In this document: positions 7,018 to 15,252 of the stretch, one piece after another | Numbering within the stretch: position 1 is the stretch's first letter | Layout: each line of letters starts with the position of its first letter | Origin: an uncultured Phocaeicola sp. | GTDB taxonomy: Bacteria > Bacteroidota > Bacteroidia > Bacteroidales > Bacteroidaceae | Length of the DNA stretch: 64,000 nt | Direction of reading: 5' to 3' | Assembly: GCA_944320885.1 (NCBI GenBank) | Contig: CALUJE010000007.1 | Span: 1-64,000 of the forward strand | Position numbers and translations under genes: made by a program | Notes under the pieces: generated by a model | Database searches by the model: none | What the model saw: only the letters and a program-made list of their open reading frames with translations | What the model was told of the DNA's origin: nothing

Positions 7018-8166
7018 ATGGAAACATATAGCTGTTTGCAACATTATTGGTGGTTTCTTATCTCTCTCCTGGGCGGACTGCTTGTATTCTTGCTTTTTGT
7101 GCAAGGCGGCAATTCCCTGCTCTTTCAGTTGGGTAAGAATGACGAAGAGCGTTCTTTACTGATTAATGCCACCGGTCGTAAGTGGGAGTTTACCTTTACC
7201 ACACTGGTTACGTTTGGTGGTGCCTTCTTCGCATCCTTTCCATTGTTTTATAGTACAAGTTTCGGCGGTGCCTATTGGGCATGGATGATTATTCTCTTCT
7301 CTTTCGTGCTTCAGGCCGTATCTTATGAATTTCAGGCACATCTTGGCAATCTGTTGGGAAAGAAAACCTATCAGTTCTTTCTTGTACTCAACGGTGTGAT
7401 GGGACCTTTGTTGCTGGGTGCAGCGGTGGCCACGTTTTTCACCGGTTCTAACTTTATTGTCGATAAAGGCAACATGAGTAATTTCTCAATGCCTGTCATC
7501 AGCCAGTGGACCAATTCATGGCATGGCATTGATATCCTCTTTAATATATGGAACTGGGTGCTGGGTATTGCCGTTTATTATCTGGCACGTATGCTGGGAG
7601 GTCTTTACTTTATCAACCGTATTAAGGACGATACCGTAGTACTTCGCTGTCGGAAGCAGCTTTTCTCGGATGCCATAATGTTTTTGTTCTTTTTCCTGGC
7701 GTTTCTGGTACGTACGTTGACAAATGATGGCTTTGCCGTCGATCCCGAAACACAATATGTATATATGGAACCCTATAAGTATCTCAATAATCTGATAGCC
7801 ATGCCGGCTGTACTTGCCGTTTTCCTTTTAGGAGTAATTGGAGTGTTATGGGGAACATTCAAGGGCGTGTTTGTTGTTGGTTCGCGTCAGGGAATCTGGT
7901 ATGCAGGAGTAGGTACGGTACTCACGGTAACTTCTTTGTTGCTTTGTGTAGGTTATAACAATACGGCCTATTATCCTTCGATTGCCGATTTGCAGAGCTC
8001 ACTTACAATAGCCAACAGCTCATCCAGTCCTTTCACTTTAGAGGTGATGGCTTATGTCTCAATTCTTATTCCATTTGTCTTGGCATATATATTTTATGCC
8101 TGGCGTGCTTTGGAAAAGAAGCAGATTACCCGTGAAGAATTGAAAAATGATGATCATGCGTATTGA
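7018..8166 (+). CDS. cydB: Cytochrome bd quinol oxidase subunit II
   Basis: The 382-residue partner of CydA is a polytopic membrane protein that stabilises the heme core. It begins with M-E-T-Y-S-C-L-Q-H-Y-W-W-F-L-I-S-L-L-G-G-L, typical of CydB of this phylum, and has about nine hydrophobic segments. The conserved W-x-W near N-I-W-N-W-V-L-G-I and the R-C-R-K-Q loop are present. It is transcribed with cydA; no promoter or terminator is seen in the 105 bp between them. The transcript probably ends in the hairpins of the CACGTG repeat array about 60 bp downstream. CydX-like or CydCD genes are not adjacent. Confidence 0.95.
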   Translation: METYSCLQHYWWFLISLLGGLLVFLLFVQGGNSLLFQLGKNDEERSLLINATGRKWEFTFTTLVTFGGAFFASFPLFYSTSFGGAYWAWMIILFSFVLQAVSYEFQAHLGNLLGKKTYQFFLVLNGVMGPLLLGAAVATFFTGSNFIVDKGNMSNFSMPVISQWTNSWHGIDILFNIWNWVLGIAVYYLARMLGGLYFINRIKDDTVVLRCRKQLFSDAIMFLFFFLAFLVRTLTNDGFAVDPETQYVYMEPYKYLNNLIAMPAVLAVFLLGVIGVLWGTFKGVFVVGSRQGIWYAGVGTVLTVTSLLLCVGYNNTAYYPSIADLQSSLTIANSSSSPFTLEVMAYVSILIPFVLAYIFYAWRALEKKQITREELKNDDHAY

Positions 8167-8225
8167 TGGGTATAAAATACGGCTTGCCTTTATTATAATA
8201 AAATAGGTACAAGTCAGAAATATAA

Positions 8226-8306
8226 AACCACGTGTCCTTTTTTTAAAAGCACACGTGGTTTCCCTTGAAACGACACGTGCTTTCCGTGAAAAGCACGTGT
8301 CGTTTT
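8226..8306. repeat. CACGTG-core phased repeat array, locus 1 of 2
   Basis: Four CACGTG cores start at 8229, 8252, 8274 and 8294 (spacing 23, 22, 20). They sit in alternating orientation, so cores one/two and three/four pair into two hairpins; the second has arms aaacgacacgtgcttt and aaagcacgtgtcgtttt. The same number, spacing and flanking T/A tracts recur at 31738-31818. Placed about 60 bp after cydB, the array can act as its terminator, since the last hairpin ends in a T-run. Confidence 0.85.
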
Positions 8307-8426
8307 TATGTATTGGATATATACTGATATTCAGTGTATTATAAAATAGATAAACTTCCATTTAAAGTCTGGAGAAGAGCATCGTTATCTGAAAAGAAAA
8401 TCTCTTTGGCAAATAATTTTTTCCTC

Positions 8427-8545
8427 AGTTATGATTTTGAAAATTGCCTATATCATTTTTTTATTTATAAGTTATGACTGCTCTCTTTTATAACTTATTC
8501 TTTCAGGAATTATAACTATAATTTTAAAAATGCTATCCATAAATT
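8427..8545. repeat. AT-rich phased repeat array, locus 1 of 3
   Basis: Degenerate units resembling ataAGTTATGa or its complement follow each other at 21-22 bp: agttatg at 8427, tatatc at 8449, agttatg at 8470, tataactta at 8489, tataacta at 8511 and tatcc near 8534. Between the motifs lie T- or A-tracts. Better-ordered copies are at 27589 and 38902. The sequence is non-coding and lies between cydB and the LacI-type regulator. Confidence 0.65.
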
Positions 8546-8658
8546 ATTATTTACTCTTCCGCTTAAAAGAAAATCTGATATTGTGCACGTTTGCTTCAAA
8601 TATAGTCTAACTTTTCTTATTTGTTCTTTTTTATTGAAATTATAGTTTATACGCCCTG

Positions 8659-8672
8659 TGTGTGCGCACACA
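8659..8672. promoter_or_regulatory. Distal operator-like palindrome TGTGTGCGCACACA
   Basis: This perfect 14-bp palindrome with a central CpG is identical to the one at 8807-8820. A central CG step flanked by TG...CA is the hallmark of LacI-family operators, where the hinge helices insert at the CG. Centre-to-centre distance between the two sites is 148 bp, close to 14 helical turns, which suits repression by DNA looping. Binding is inferred, not shown. Confidence 0.65.
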
Positions 8673-8806
8673 TAGTAAAATAACAAAAAGACTATAATAA
8701 AGCAAAAGTTTAACTTTTTAAAATATATGTTTGAAAACATACTTTGTGTAACGCCTGTATAACTATTCCATTGATATACAGCGGGAAACAAATTCTTCAT
8801 GTTTGA

Positions 8807-8820
8807 TGTGTGCGCACACA
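8807..8820. promoter_or_regulatory. Proximal operator-like palindrome TGTGTGCGCACACA
   Basis: The second identical palindrome ends two bases before the -33 box of the promoter of the LacI-type gene. A repressor bound here would touch RNA polymerase at that promoter. The most likely ligand is the protein encoded at 8876. Confidence 0.72.
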
Positions 8821-8822
8821 CA

Positions 8823-8854
8823 TTTGTTTTTGTTATTACTTATCTCTAATTTTG
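8823..8854 (+). promoter_or_regulatory. Promoter of the LacI-type regulator and probably the whole locus
   Basis: TTTG at 8823-8826 and TAATTTTG at 8847-8854 are 20 bp apart, an excellent match to the Bacteroidota promoter. The start codon follows at 8876. No terminator lies between the regulator and the SusC gene, so this promoter could drive both. Confidence 0.75.
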
Positions 8855-8875
8855 TTATGTTTTTAAAACTTATTT

Positions 8876-9934
8876 ATGTCAAATTGTAAAGAAATACGTA
8901 TCGTTGATATAGCTAAAATGGCAGGAGTCTCTGTCGGAACAGTAGATCGGGTTATCCATAATCGCGGTCGGGTATCTGCTGCGAACTATACTCGCGTGAT
9001 GACTGTTCTGAAAGAGGTGGATTATCGCCCTAATATGGTAGCCCGTTCATTGGCTTCTAAGAAGGTATATCATATAGTGGTGATTATTCCGGCATATGCT
9101 CCGGGTGAATATTGGGAATATATATCACGTGGAGTTGACCGTGCAGTCGAAGATTTCCGTCAATATCATTTGAGTGTTACCAAACTGTATTTCGACCAGT
9201 TTAATGAAGCTTCATTTGAATCTCTGTTGCGTGATATAAAATTGGATGAGGTTGATGGAGTTTTGCTGGGTACGTTGTTTTATGATTTGGTATGCAGTTT
9301 CTCAAAAGAACTGGATGCTCGGAAAATTCCATATGTATATGTAGATTCTGACATACCCGGTGAAAGACGTATGGCTTTTATCGGTACAGATTCTTTGGTT
9401 GGCGGACAGATTGCAGCCCGAATACTATTTAGAAACATTACCAAAGAAGCCGATATCTTGATGGCGCGTATTGTTCATACGGGAGCCGAATCTACTCAGG
9501 CAAAAAACCGTTTAAGTGGTTTCAATGCTTATCTGACTTCAATTGACTATAAAGGATGTATGTATCGCGTAGACCTTGATTTGTCTGACGACAGGCATAA
9601 TTACGAGATTCTGGATGCGATTTTTCATGAACATCCTAACATTAAGGCTGCGGTAATATTTAATTCAAAAGCATATATCGTAGGTGAATACTTGAAAAAC
9701 AGAAACAGAAAAGATATTTCGTTGGTTGGATATGATTTGATTGAGAAAAATGCTCAGTTGCTCGAAGAAGGCTATATTGAAGCATTGATAGATCAACGGC
9801 CGCGAATGCAAGGATATATGGGAGTCAAGTTGCTCTGTGAGCGTTTGATTCTTAATGGAGAAATCGGAAACAATAACCTGTTGCCTATTGATATTCTGAT
9901 AAAGGAAAATTATAAGTTCAGTGAGACTTATTGA
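8876..9934 (+). CDS. LacI-family transcriptional regulator
   Basis: The 352-residue protein is a sugar-responsive repressor. The N-terminal helix-turn-helix spans about residues 8-30 (I-V-D-I-A-K-M-A-G-V-S-V-G-T-V-D-R-V-I-H), followed by the hinge P-N-M-V-A-R-S-L-A-S, which in this family inserts into the CG centre of the operator. From about residue 65 comes a periplasmic-binding-protein-like sensor domain. It stands directly before the SusC gene. Most Bacteroides glycan loci use hybrid two-component or ECF sigma/anti-sigma regulators, so a LacI regulator is the less common choice. Two identical palindromes upstream suggest autoregulation. The inducer cannot be read from the sequence. Confidence 0.93.
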   Translation: MSNCKEIRIVDIAKMAGVSVGTVDRVIHNRGRVSAANYTRVMTVLKEVDYRPNMVARSLASKKVYHIVVIIPAYAPGEYWEYISRGVDRAVEDFRQYHLSVTKLYFDQFNEASFESLLRDIKLDEVDGVLLGTLFYDLVCSFSKELDARKIPYVYVDSDIPGERRMAFIGTDSLVGGQIAARILFRNITKEADILMARIVHTGAESTQAKNRLSGFNAYLTSIDYKGCMYRVDLDLSDDRHNYEILDAIFHEHPNIKAAVIFNSKAYIVGEYLKNRNRKDISLVGYDLIEKNAQLLEEGYIEALIDQRPRMQGYMGVKLLCERLILNGEIGNNNLLPIDILIKENYKFSETY

Positions 9935-9993
9935 TACGGAAGGAATAAGATAAACCAAACTATACTAATTAATTTTTATTGTAAATAAACATC

Positions 9994-12900
9994 ATGAAGA
10001 ATGAAACAGGCAGAACAAAATTGAAAGCAAACGCTTTGATTTTGGCTTTCTTGACTTTCCTTTTGCTAGGGACTCCATTGTATGCACAGGGAGGATTTAC
10101 AGTGAAAGGTGTTGTTATGGACCATACCGGATTCCCATTGCCGGGTGCGAATGTAGCCGAGAAAGGTACAACTAAGGGAACGATTACTGACCTTGATGGT
10201 AACTTTACATTGTCAGTATCGAAGAAAGGAGCAACTCTTGTCATCTCGTTTATGGGATATGAATCACAAGAGGTTGCGGCTAACGGAACAGATCTGAAAA
10301 TTACCATGCGCGAAAGCTCCAAGCAATTGGAAGAAGTGGTTGTGGTAGGTTATGGAACTATGAAAAAGAGAGATGTGACCGGTGCTATTACATCTATCTC
10401 AAGCGAAGCCATTGAAAAGAAAATGGCAACCAATGTCTTTGAAGCTTTGCAAGGTTCTTCTGCCGGTGTGCAGATTGTTTCCGGTTCAGGACAGCCCGGT
10501 GAATCTTCATCTATTAAAATACGTGGTACATCTACGTTTTCTGCCGAAGGTGTAAAACCGCTTTATATCGTTGATGGTGTTCCTTTGGAAGATATCGATG
10601 GTATCAACCCGAGTGATATTGCTTCTATGGAAGTATTGAAAGATGCTGCTTCTGCTGCAATCTACGGTTCTCGTTCGGCCAATGGTGTGATTATCATTAC
10701 TACCAAGAGCGGTCAGGAAGGAAAACCCCGTATTGATATCAAGTATAACCATTCTTGGGGAACACTTTCACACAAAGTAGCTCAGGCAAACCGTCAGGAG
10801 CGTCTGTTGTATGATATGTACCGTAAAGACTTCTTCGAAAGATACGGAGGAGGAAATCCGAATGAAAGTATTGAGATGATACAAGATACATTGAACGTAT
10901 TCTTCAATGTAGACAACGATTATCTTGACATGATTACTGAAACTGCTCAGAAAGACCAGATTGACGTGAGCGTGAGTGGTGGAACAAAAAAACTGAAATA
11001 CTTCATCAACACAGGTTATTATGATGAGTCAGGTATTATCCACAATACAGGATTTACCAGACTGAATACCCGTATCAATGCCGACTATTCTCCAAACGAC
11101 TGGTTGAATATGGGTAGCCGTTTGTCTTTGACTTATTCTAAGAAAGAAGGTATTGACGAAGGTACTTTGCTGAGTGCGGTACTGAAACGCCGTCCGTATT
11201 TCAATACATATTATCCCGACGGTTCGATGGTAGGTGTATTCAACGGACAGAAGAACCCTATTGCTCAGGTAAACTATACAACTGACTTTACAGACCAGTA
11301 TAAGGCCAACTTCTTCCAGTTCTTTGAAATCAAGTTCAATAAGTATTTGAAGTTCCGTACGAATATCAATGCCAACTTCTATCTTGACAAGCGTAAAAAA
11401 CTGGAACCAAGTATCATTACCGATGAATGGCAGAGAAACAACAAGGGATATTCTTATAACTATCTGAACTGGAACTGGCTGAATGAAAACTTCATTACTT
11501 ATGCACGTAAGTGGGGTAATCACAATTTCAGTGCCATGGTCGGTGTGAGTGCACAGAAATGGCAATATGAGAACGAAACATTGATAGGTATCAATTCTTC
11601 TACCGATTATATATATACAATGAATGCCTTTGCAGCCAATCTTGACCTTACTGCTACAGGTTCAACTTTGAGCAATCACTCAATGGCATCAATCTTTGCA
11701 CGTATTACTTACGACTGGAAGAGCCGTTATCTGTTTACTGCCAATATGCGTCGTGACGGTTCATCACGTTTCTCAAAGGATGATAAATGGGGTAACTTCC
11801 CTTCAGTATCATTCGGATGGCGTTTCTCTGACGAGAAATTCATGAGCTTTGCTAAAGATGTATTGTATGATGGTAAGTTGCGTGTAAGTTACGGTATTAC
11901 CGGTAATGAAGCTATCGGAAACTTTGACTATATGTATACTTATACTCCGGGAACTATTTATGACGGAGTTGGCGGTGTAAGTCCTACCCGTATCGGAAAA
12001 GATAATCTGAAATGGGAAGAGACCAAGCAGCTGAACATCGGTTTGGATTTAAGCTTCTGGGACGGACGTCTTACACTTACTGCCGATTATTATGACAAAT
12101 ATACCGACGGATTGCTTGCCAACTATCAGTTGCCTAAAGAATCTGGATTCTCTACAATGAAGACCAATGTGGGTGAGATGAGCAACAAAGGTTTTGAACT
12201 GGTTGTTGCCGGTGACATCATCCGTACGAATGACTGGACATGGAATGCTTCATTCAACATTTCACGCAATATAAACCGCATTGAAAAACTTTCAGAAGGA
12301 AAAGCCTATATGGAAGGAACCTTGTGGTGGATGCAGGAAGGCGGACATATCGGTGATTTCTACGGTTTCAAGAGCCTCGGTGTATTCCCTTATGATGAAT
12401 CAAACGCCTTTACCGAGAACTGGGAACAATTGACTCCGGTATTTGAAAACGGCGTGTTCCAATATAAGTATCTGTTGAACGGTGAAGTATACGAAGGAAA
12501 AGTATTGCAGAAAACATTGCCTAACGGAAAACCGTTCCGTGGCGGTGACTATAACTGGGATGAACCGGAAGGTAAGAGAGATGGTATCATTGACGATAAC
12601 GACCGCATGGTTATCGGTAACGCAATGCCTGATGTAACCGGTGGTTTGAACACGACACTTACCTGGAAGAACCTCAGCCTCTATTTGGGATTCTACTATT
12701 CATTAGGAGGTGAAATCTACAACAGTGGTGAGCATGACAGAAACATGTTCAAGTATACCGGACATACTCCTTCGCCCGAAGTTATCCACAATATGTGGTT
12801 GAAACCGGGTGACCAGGCTATCTATCCTCGTCCTTACAATGATGAGTTTAACAATGCACGTATGGGTAACTCATTCTATGTAGAAGACGGTTCATTCATC

Positions 12901-13128
12901 CGTTTGCAGAATATTCGTATCTCTTACGATGTTCCAAAGAGCTGGGTTGAGCGTCTGATGCTGAAGAGTCTGAATGTATACGCTTTTGTAAACAATGCGC
13001 TGACATGGACCAACTATTCTGGCTTTGACCCTGAGTTCTCTACAAGCAATCCGTTGCAGATTGGTAACGATACATACCGTTATCCGCGTAAGAGAGAATA
13101 TGGTGTAGGATTATCTGTTAACTTTTAA
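9994..13128 (+). CDS. SusC/RagA-type TonB-dependent outer-membrane receptor
   Basis: This 1044-residue beta-barrel imports oligosaccharides across the outer membrane using TonB energy. After a signal peptide ending near P-L-Y-A-Q comes a carboxypeptidase-regulatory-like domain (about 32-110: V-K-G-V-V-M-D-H-T-G-F-P-L-P-G-A-N-V). The TonB-box region and plug follow, starting L-E-E-V-V-V-V-G-Y-G-T-M-K-K-R-D-V-T-G-A-I, the SusC signature. The C-terminus ends in an aromatic residue (V-N-F) as expected for barrel insertion. It is followed 14 bp later by its SusD partner. No FecR-interacting N-terminal extension (STN domain) is present, consistent with control by the LacI-type protein. Confidence 0.96.
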   Translation: MKNETGRTKLKANALILAFLTFLLLGTPLYAQGGFTVKGVVMDHTGFPLPGANVAEKGTTKGTITDLDGNFTLSVSKKGATLVISFMGYESQEVAANGTDLKITMRESSKQLEEVVVVGYGTMKKRDVTGAITSISSEAIEKKMATNVFEALQGSSAGVQIVSGSGQPGESSSIKIRGTSTFSAEGVKPLYIVDGVPLEDIDGINPSDIASMEVLKDAASAAIYGSRSANGVIIITTKSGQEGKPRIDIKYNHSWGTLSHKVAQANRQERLLYDMYRKDFFERYGGGNPNESIEMIQDTLNVFFNVDNDYLDMITETAQKDQIDVSVSGGTKKLKYFINTGYYDESGIIHNTGFTRLNTRINADYSPNDWLNMGSRLSLTYSKKEGIDEGTLLSAVLKRRPYFNTYYPDGSMVGVFNGQKNPIAQVNYTTDFTDQYKANFFQFFEIKFNKYLKFRTNINANFYLDKRKKLEPSIITDEWQRNNKGYSYNYLNWNWLNENFITYARKWGNHNFSAMVGVSAQKWQYENETLIGINSSTDYIYTMNAFAANLDLTATGSTLSNHSMASIFARITYDWKSRYLFTANMRRDGSSRFSKDDKWGNFPSVSFGWRFSDEKFMSFAKDVLYDGKLRVSYGITGNEAIGNFDYMYTYTPGTIYDGVGGVSPTRIGKDNLKWEETKQLNIGLDLSFWDGRLTLTADYYDKYTDGLLANYQLPKESGFSTMKTNVGEMSNKGFELVVAGDIIRTNDWTWNASFNISRNINRIEKLSEGKAYMEGTLWWMQEGGHIGDFYGFKSLGVFPYDESNAFTENWEQLTPVFENGVFQYKYLLNGEVYEGKVLQKTLPNGKPFRGGDYNWDEPEGKRDGIIDDNDRMVIGNAMPDVTGGLNTTLTWKNLSLYLGFYYSLGGEIYNSGEHDRNMFKYTGHTPSPEVIHNMWLKPGDQAIYPRPYNDEFNNARMGNSFYVEDGSFIRLQNIRISYDVPKSWVERLMLKSLNVYAFVNNALTWTNYSGFDPEFSTSNPLQIGNDTYRYPRKREYGVGLSVNF

Positions 13129-13142
13129 TTGAAGAAAAAACA

Positions 13143-14603
13143 ATGAACAAACTGAAATATATATTTGGTACGGCTCTGCTGGCTTTGTCAATGACCAGCT
13201 GTAGTGATTTTCTTGACCAGGAGCCTACAAGTGAAATTCCGGCAGGTGAGATGTGGCAGACTGCCCGTGACGCAAAGGCTGGAATCAACGAACTCTACGG
13301 ACTGTTCCGTACAACCATGCGTCAGAACTATTTTTACTGGGGAGAATTCCGTTCAGACAATGTCGGAGTAGGAGCACCGGTTATGGCCGATCAGGCACGT
13401 GTAATCAACAACGTAATGTCTACCGATGAATATTGCGGCAAGTGGACCGATTTGTATAAAGTAATCAATCAGGCTAATTTGGCTATAAAATATATTCCGG
13501 GAATCAGCATGCCGAATGTTGCCGACCGTAATGACTATCTGGCTCAGGCATATGCCATGCGTGCACTTGCATATTTCTATGCAGTACGTGTATGGGGCGA
13601 TGTACCTTTGTTTACCGAGCCGGTAGAAAAATACAGCCAGGACATTTACAGGGAACGTACCAGTGCCGACTATATTCTTAAGGAAGTTATTCTCAAGGAC
13701 CTTAAAACAGCCGAAGGATTGATCAATCCTGAAAACAGAGAGCGTAAGCGTATTTCTCCTTGTGGAGTACTTGCCATTATGGCCGATGTATACATGTGGT
13801 TGCAGGAATATTCACTGGCCGACCAGACAATTGAAAAGATGGCCGAGTTTAAGAATAAGGATACCAAACCTTTCGTATCTCTTGAGTCAGATATTCAGGC
13901 ATGGAGCAAGATGTTTACCGAAGAATTGAACGGCAAGCCTTCTGACGATACATATACTACTGATGACTATACATCAAAAGAACTGATATTCCTGGTTCAT
14001 TTTGATATGGACGAAGTTGGAACAAACGGATACAGTTATATGTATCAATGGTTCACCGGTTCTGGAAACAGAGCTGCTGTAGCTTCACAGAAGTTTGTGA
14101 ACATATTCAACGAAGCCGATATGCAGGGCGACTTGAGAAAAGACTATCTTTTCAAGGATTATCAGAATGGTATGGAAATCCGCAAGTATATCTCTGGTGA
14201 TATTTCTTCAACTCTGAACAAGACTTGTGAAGTGGGATATCCTATTTACCGTTACAGCGATATGATTCTGTTGCAGGCAGAAGCACGTGTTCATCAGGGA
14301 AAATGGGAAGAGGCTCTTGACCTTGTAAAGAAAATACGTGACCGTGCCGGATTGCAGACCAAGATTGAAAGTGATTTCGCTTCAGAACAGGAAGTGCTCG
14401 AATACATCTGGCGTGAGCGTCAGGTTGAACTTCTTAACGAAGGACGCCGCTGGTTTGATTTGCGCCGTACGAACACATGGAAAGAGGTGATGGGGCCTAT
14501 CAACGGATTGCAAAACGATGGTAACGAACTTTTCCCTATCCATTATTCTCACATTATTGAGAATCCGAAAATCAAACAGAATTCTTATTATGGTAATAAC
14601 TGA
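13143..14603 (+). CDS. SusD/RagB-type glycan-binding lipoprotein
   Basis: A 486-residue lipoprotein forms the lid over the SusC channel and captures the glycan on the cell surface. The lipobox is S-M-T-S-C at residues about 16-20 and is followed by S-D-F-L-D-Q-E-P, nearly diagnostic for the family. Helical TPR-like segments (Y-A-M-R-A-L-A-Y-F-Y-A-V-R-V-W-G-D-V-P-L) and the C-terminal R-D-R-A-G plus W-R-E-R-Q-V-E-L-L-N-E-G-R-R-W-F-D-L-R-R are classic SusD features. It is co-transcribed with the SusC gene upstream (14 bp gap) and the FAS1 lipoprotein downstream (15 bp). Confidence 0.96.
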   Translation: MNKLKYIFGTALLALSMTSCSDFLDQEPTSEIPAGEMWQTARDAKAGINELYGLFRTTMRQNYFYWGEFRSDNVGVGAPVMADQARVINNVMSTDEYCGKWTDLYKVINQANLAIKYIPGISMPNVADRNDYLAQAYAMRALAYFYAVRVWGDVPLFTEPVEKYSQDIYRERTSADYILKEVILKDLKTAEGLINPENRERKRISPCGVLAIMADVYMWLQEYSLADQTIEKMAEFKNKDTKPFVSLESDIQAWSKMFTEELNGKPSDDTYTTDDYTSKELIFLVHFDMDEVGTNGYSYMYQWFTGSGNRAAVASQKFVNIFNEADMQGDLRKDYLFKDYQNGMEIRKYISGDISSTLNKTCEVGYPIYRYSDMILLQAEARVHQGKWEEALDLVKKIRDRAGLQTKIESDFASEQEVLEYIWRERQVELLNEGRRWFDLRRTNTWKEVMGPINGLQNDGNELFPIHYSHIIENPKIKQNSYYGNN

Positions 14604-14618
14604 TAAATCAAGAGCATT

Positions 14619-15227
14619 ATGTTTAAATTAATATATAAGGTTTTATTCTTTTGTTGTGCACTGACAACAATTACTTCATGTGATTTGGAGTTGCAGGAAG
14701 ATTATGATTACAAGTCTTCCGTAGCCGATCCTCATGTATATATGTCGGCATGGGATTATTTCCAGACCAGAAAAGATCTTTTTTCTGAACTGATAGAAGC
14801 CATTGAATATACCGAGCTGAAAGATTACTATACACAGACCGATAACAAATATACATTCCTGGCTTTGACCAATACCGCCTTGGAAAACTATCGTTCAAAC
14901 GTATTTCCCGGTATGGCATCCATTAAAGACTGTGATAAGGAAACCGTAAAGAAAATGTTGCTTTACCATATTGTAGACGGTGAATACAGTTCATACGGAC
15001 AGTTGCAGATTGAGCCGATGTTTGTGCTCACCATGCTTCCTGGTGAAGAAGGACTGATGACGATGCTCGTATATAAGGAGCCGTGGCAACAGGTAGTAGG
15101 TCAGATTGTGGTTAACCAGTATGGAAGCAACGGACATTCACCTTCGCGCCGTGCCAAGACCAGCAATATCCTTCCTACAAACGGAGTAATTCATGTTTTT
15201 GACGATTATTGCTACTATGTAAAATAA
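14619..15227 (+). CDS. Fasciclin (FAS1)-domain lipoprotein
   Basis: The 202-residue protein starts with a lipoprotein signal ending T-I-T-S-C-D. The rest fits one FAS1 domain: F-S-E-L-I-E-A-I-E-Y-T, then Y-T-F-L-A-L-T-N-T-A-L-E-N-Y for the H1 region, V-K-K-M-L-L-Y-H-I-V-D-G for the central part, and T-N-G-V-I-H-V-F-D-D for H2 at the end. FAS1 domains usually mediate adhesion or carbohydrate and protein contacts. Its place between SusD and the likely glycan-binding protein suggests a surface-exposed part of the uptake complex. Its exact role is unknown. Confidence 0.8.
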   Translation: MFKLIYKVLFFCCALTTITSCDLELQEDYDYKSSVADPHVYMSAWDYFQTRKDLFSELIEAIEYTELKDYYTQTDNKYTFLALTNTALENYRSNVFPGMASIKDCDKETVKKMLLYHIVDGEYSSYGQLQIEPMFVLTMLPGEEGLMTMLVYKEPWQQVVGQIVVNQYGSNGHSPSRRAKTSNILPTNGVIHVFDDYCYYVK

Positions 15228-15252
15228 GCAGAACGATTAAATAGATAAAATT

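Noticed and set aside
8516..8821. 101-residue minus-strand frame before the LacI gene
   Set aside because: It overlaps the AT-rich repeat and both operator palindromes, has Lys/Asn/Phe-rich low-complexity composition and no start signal.
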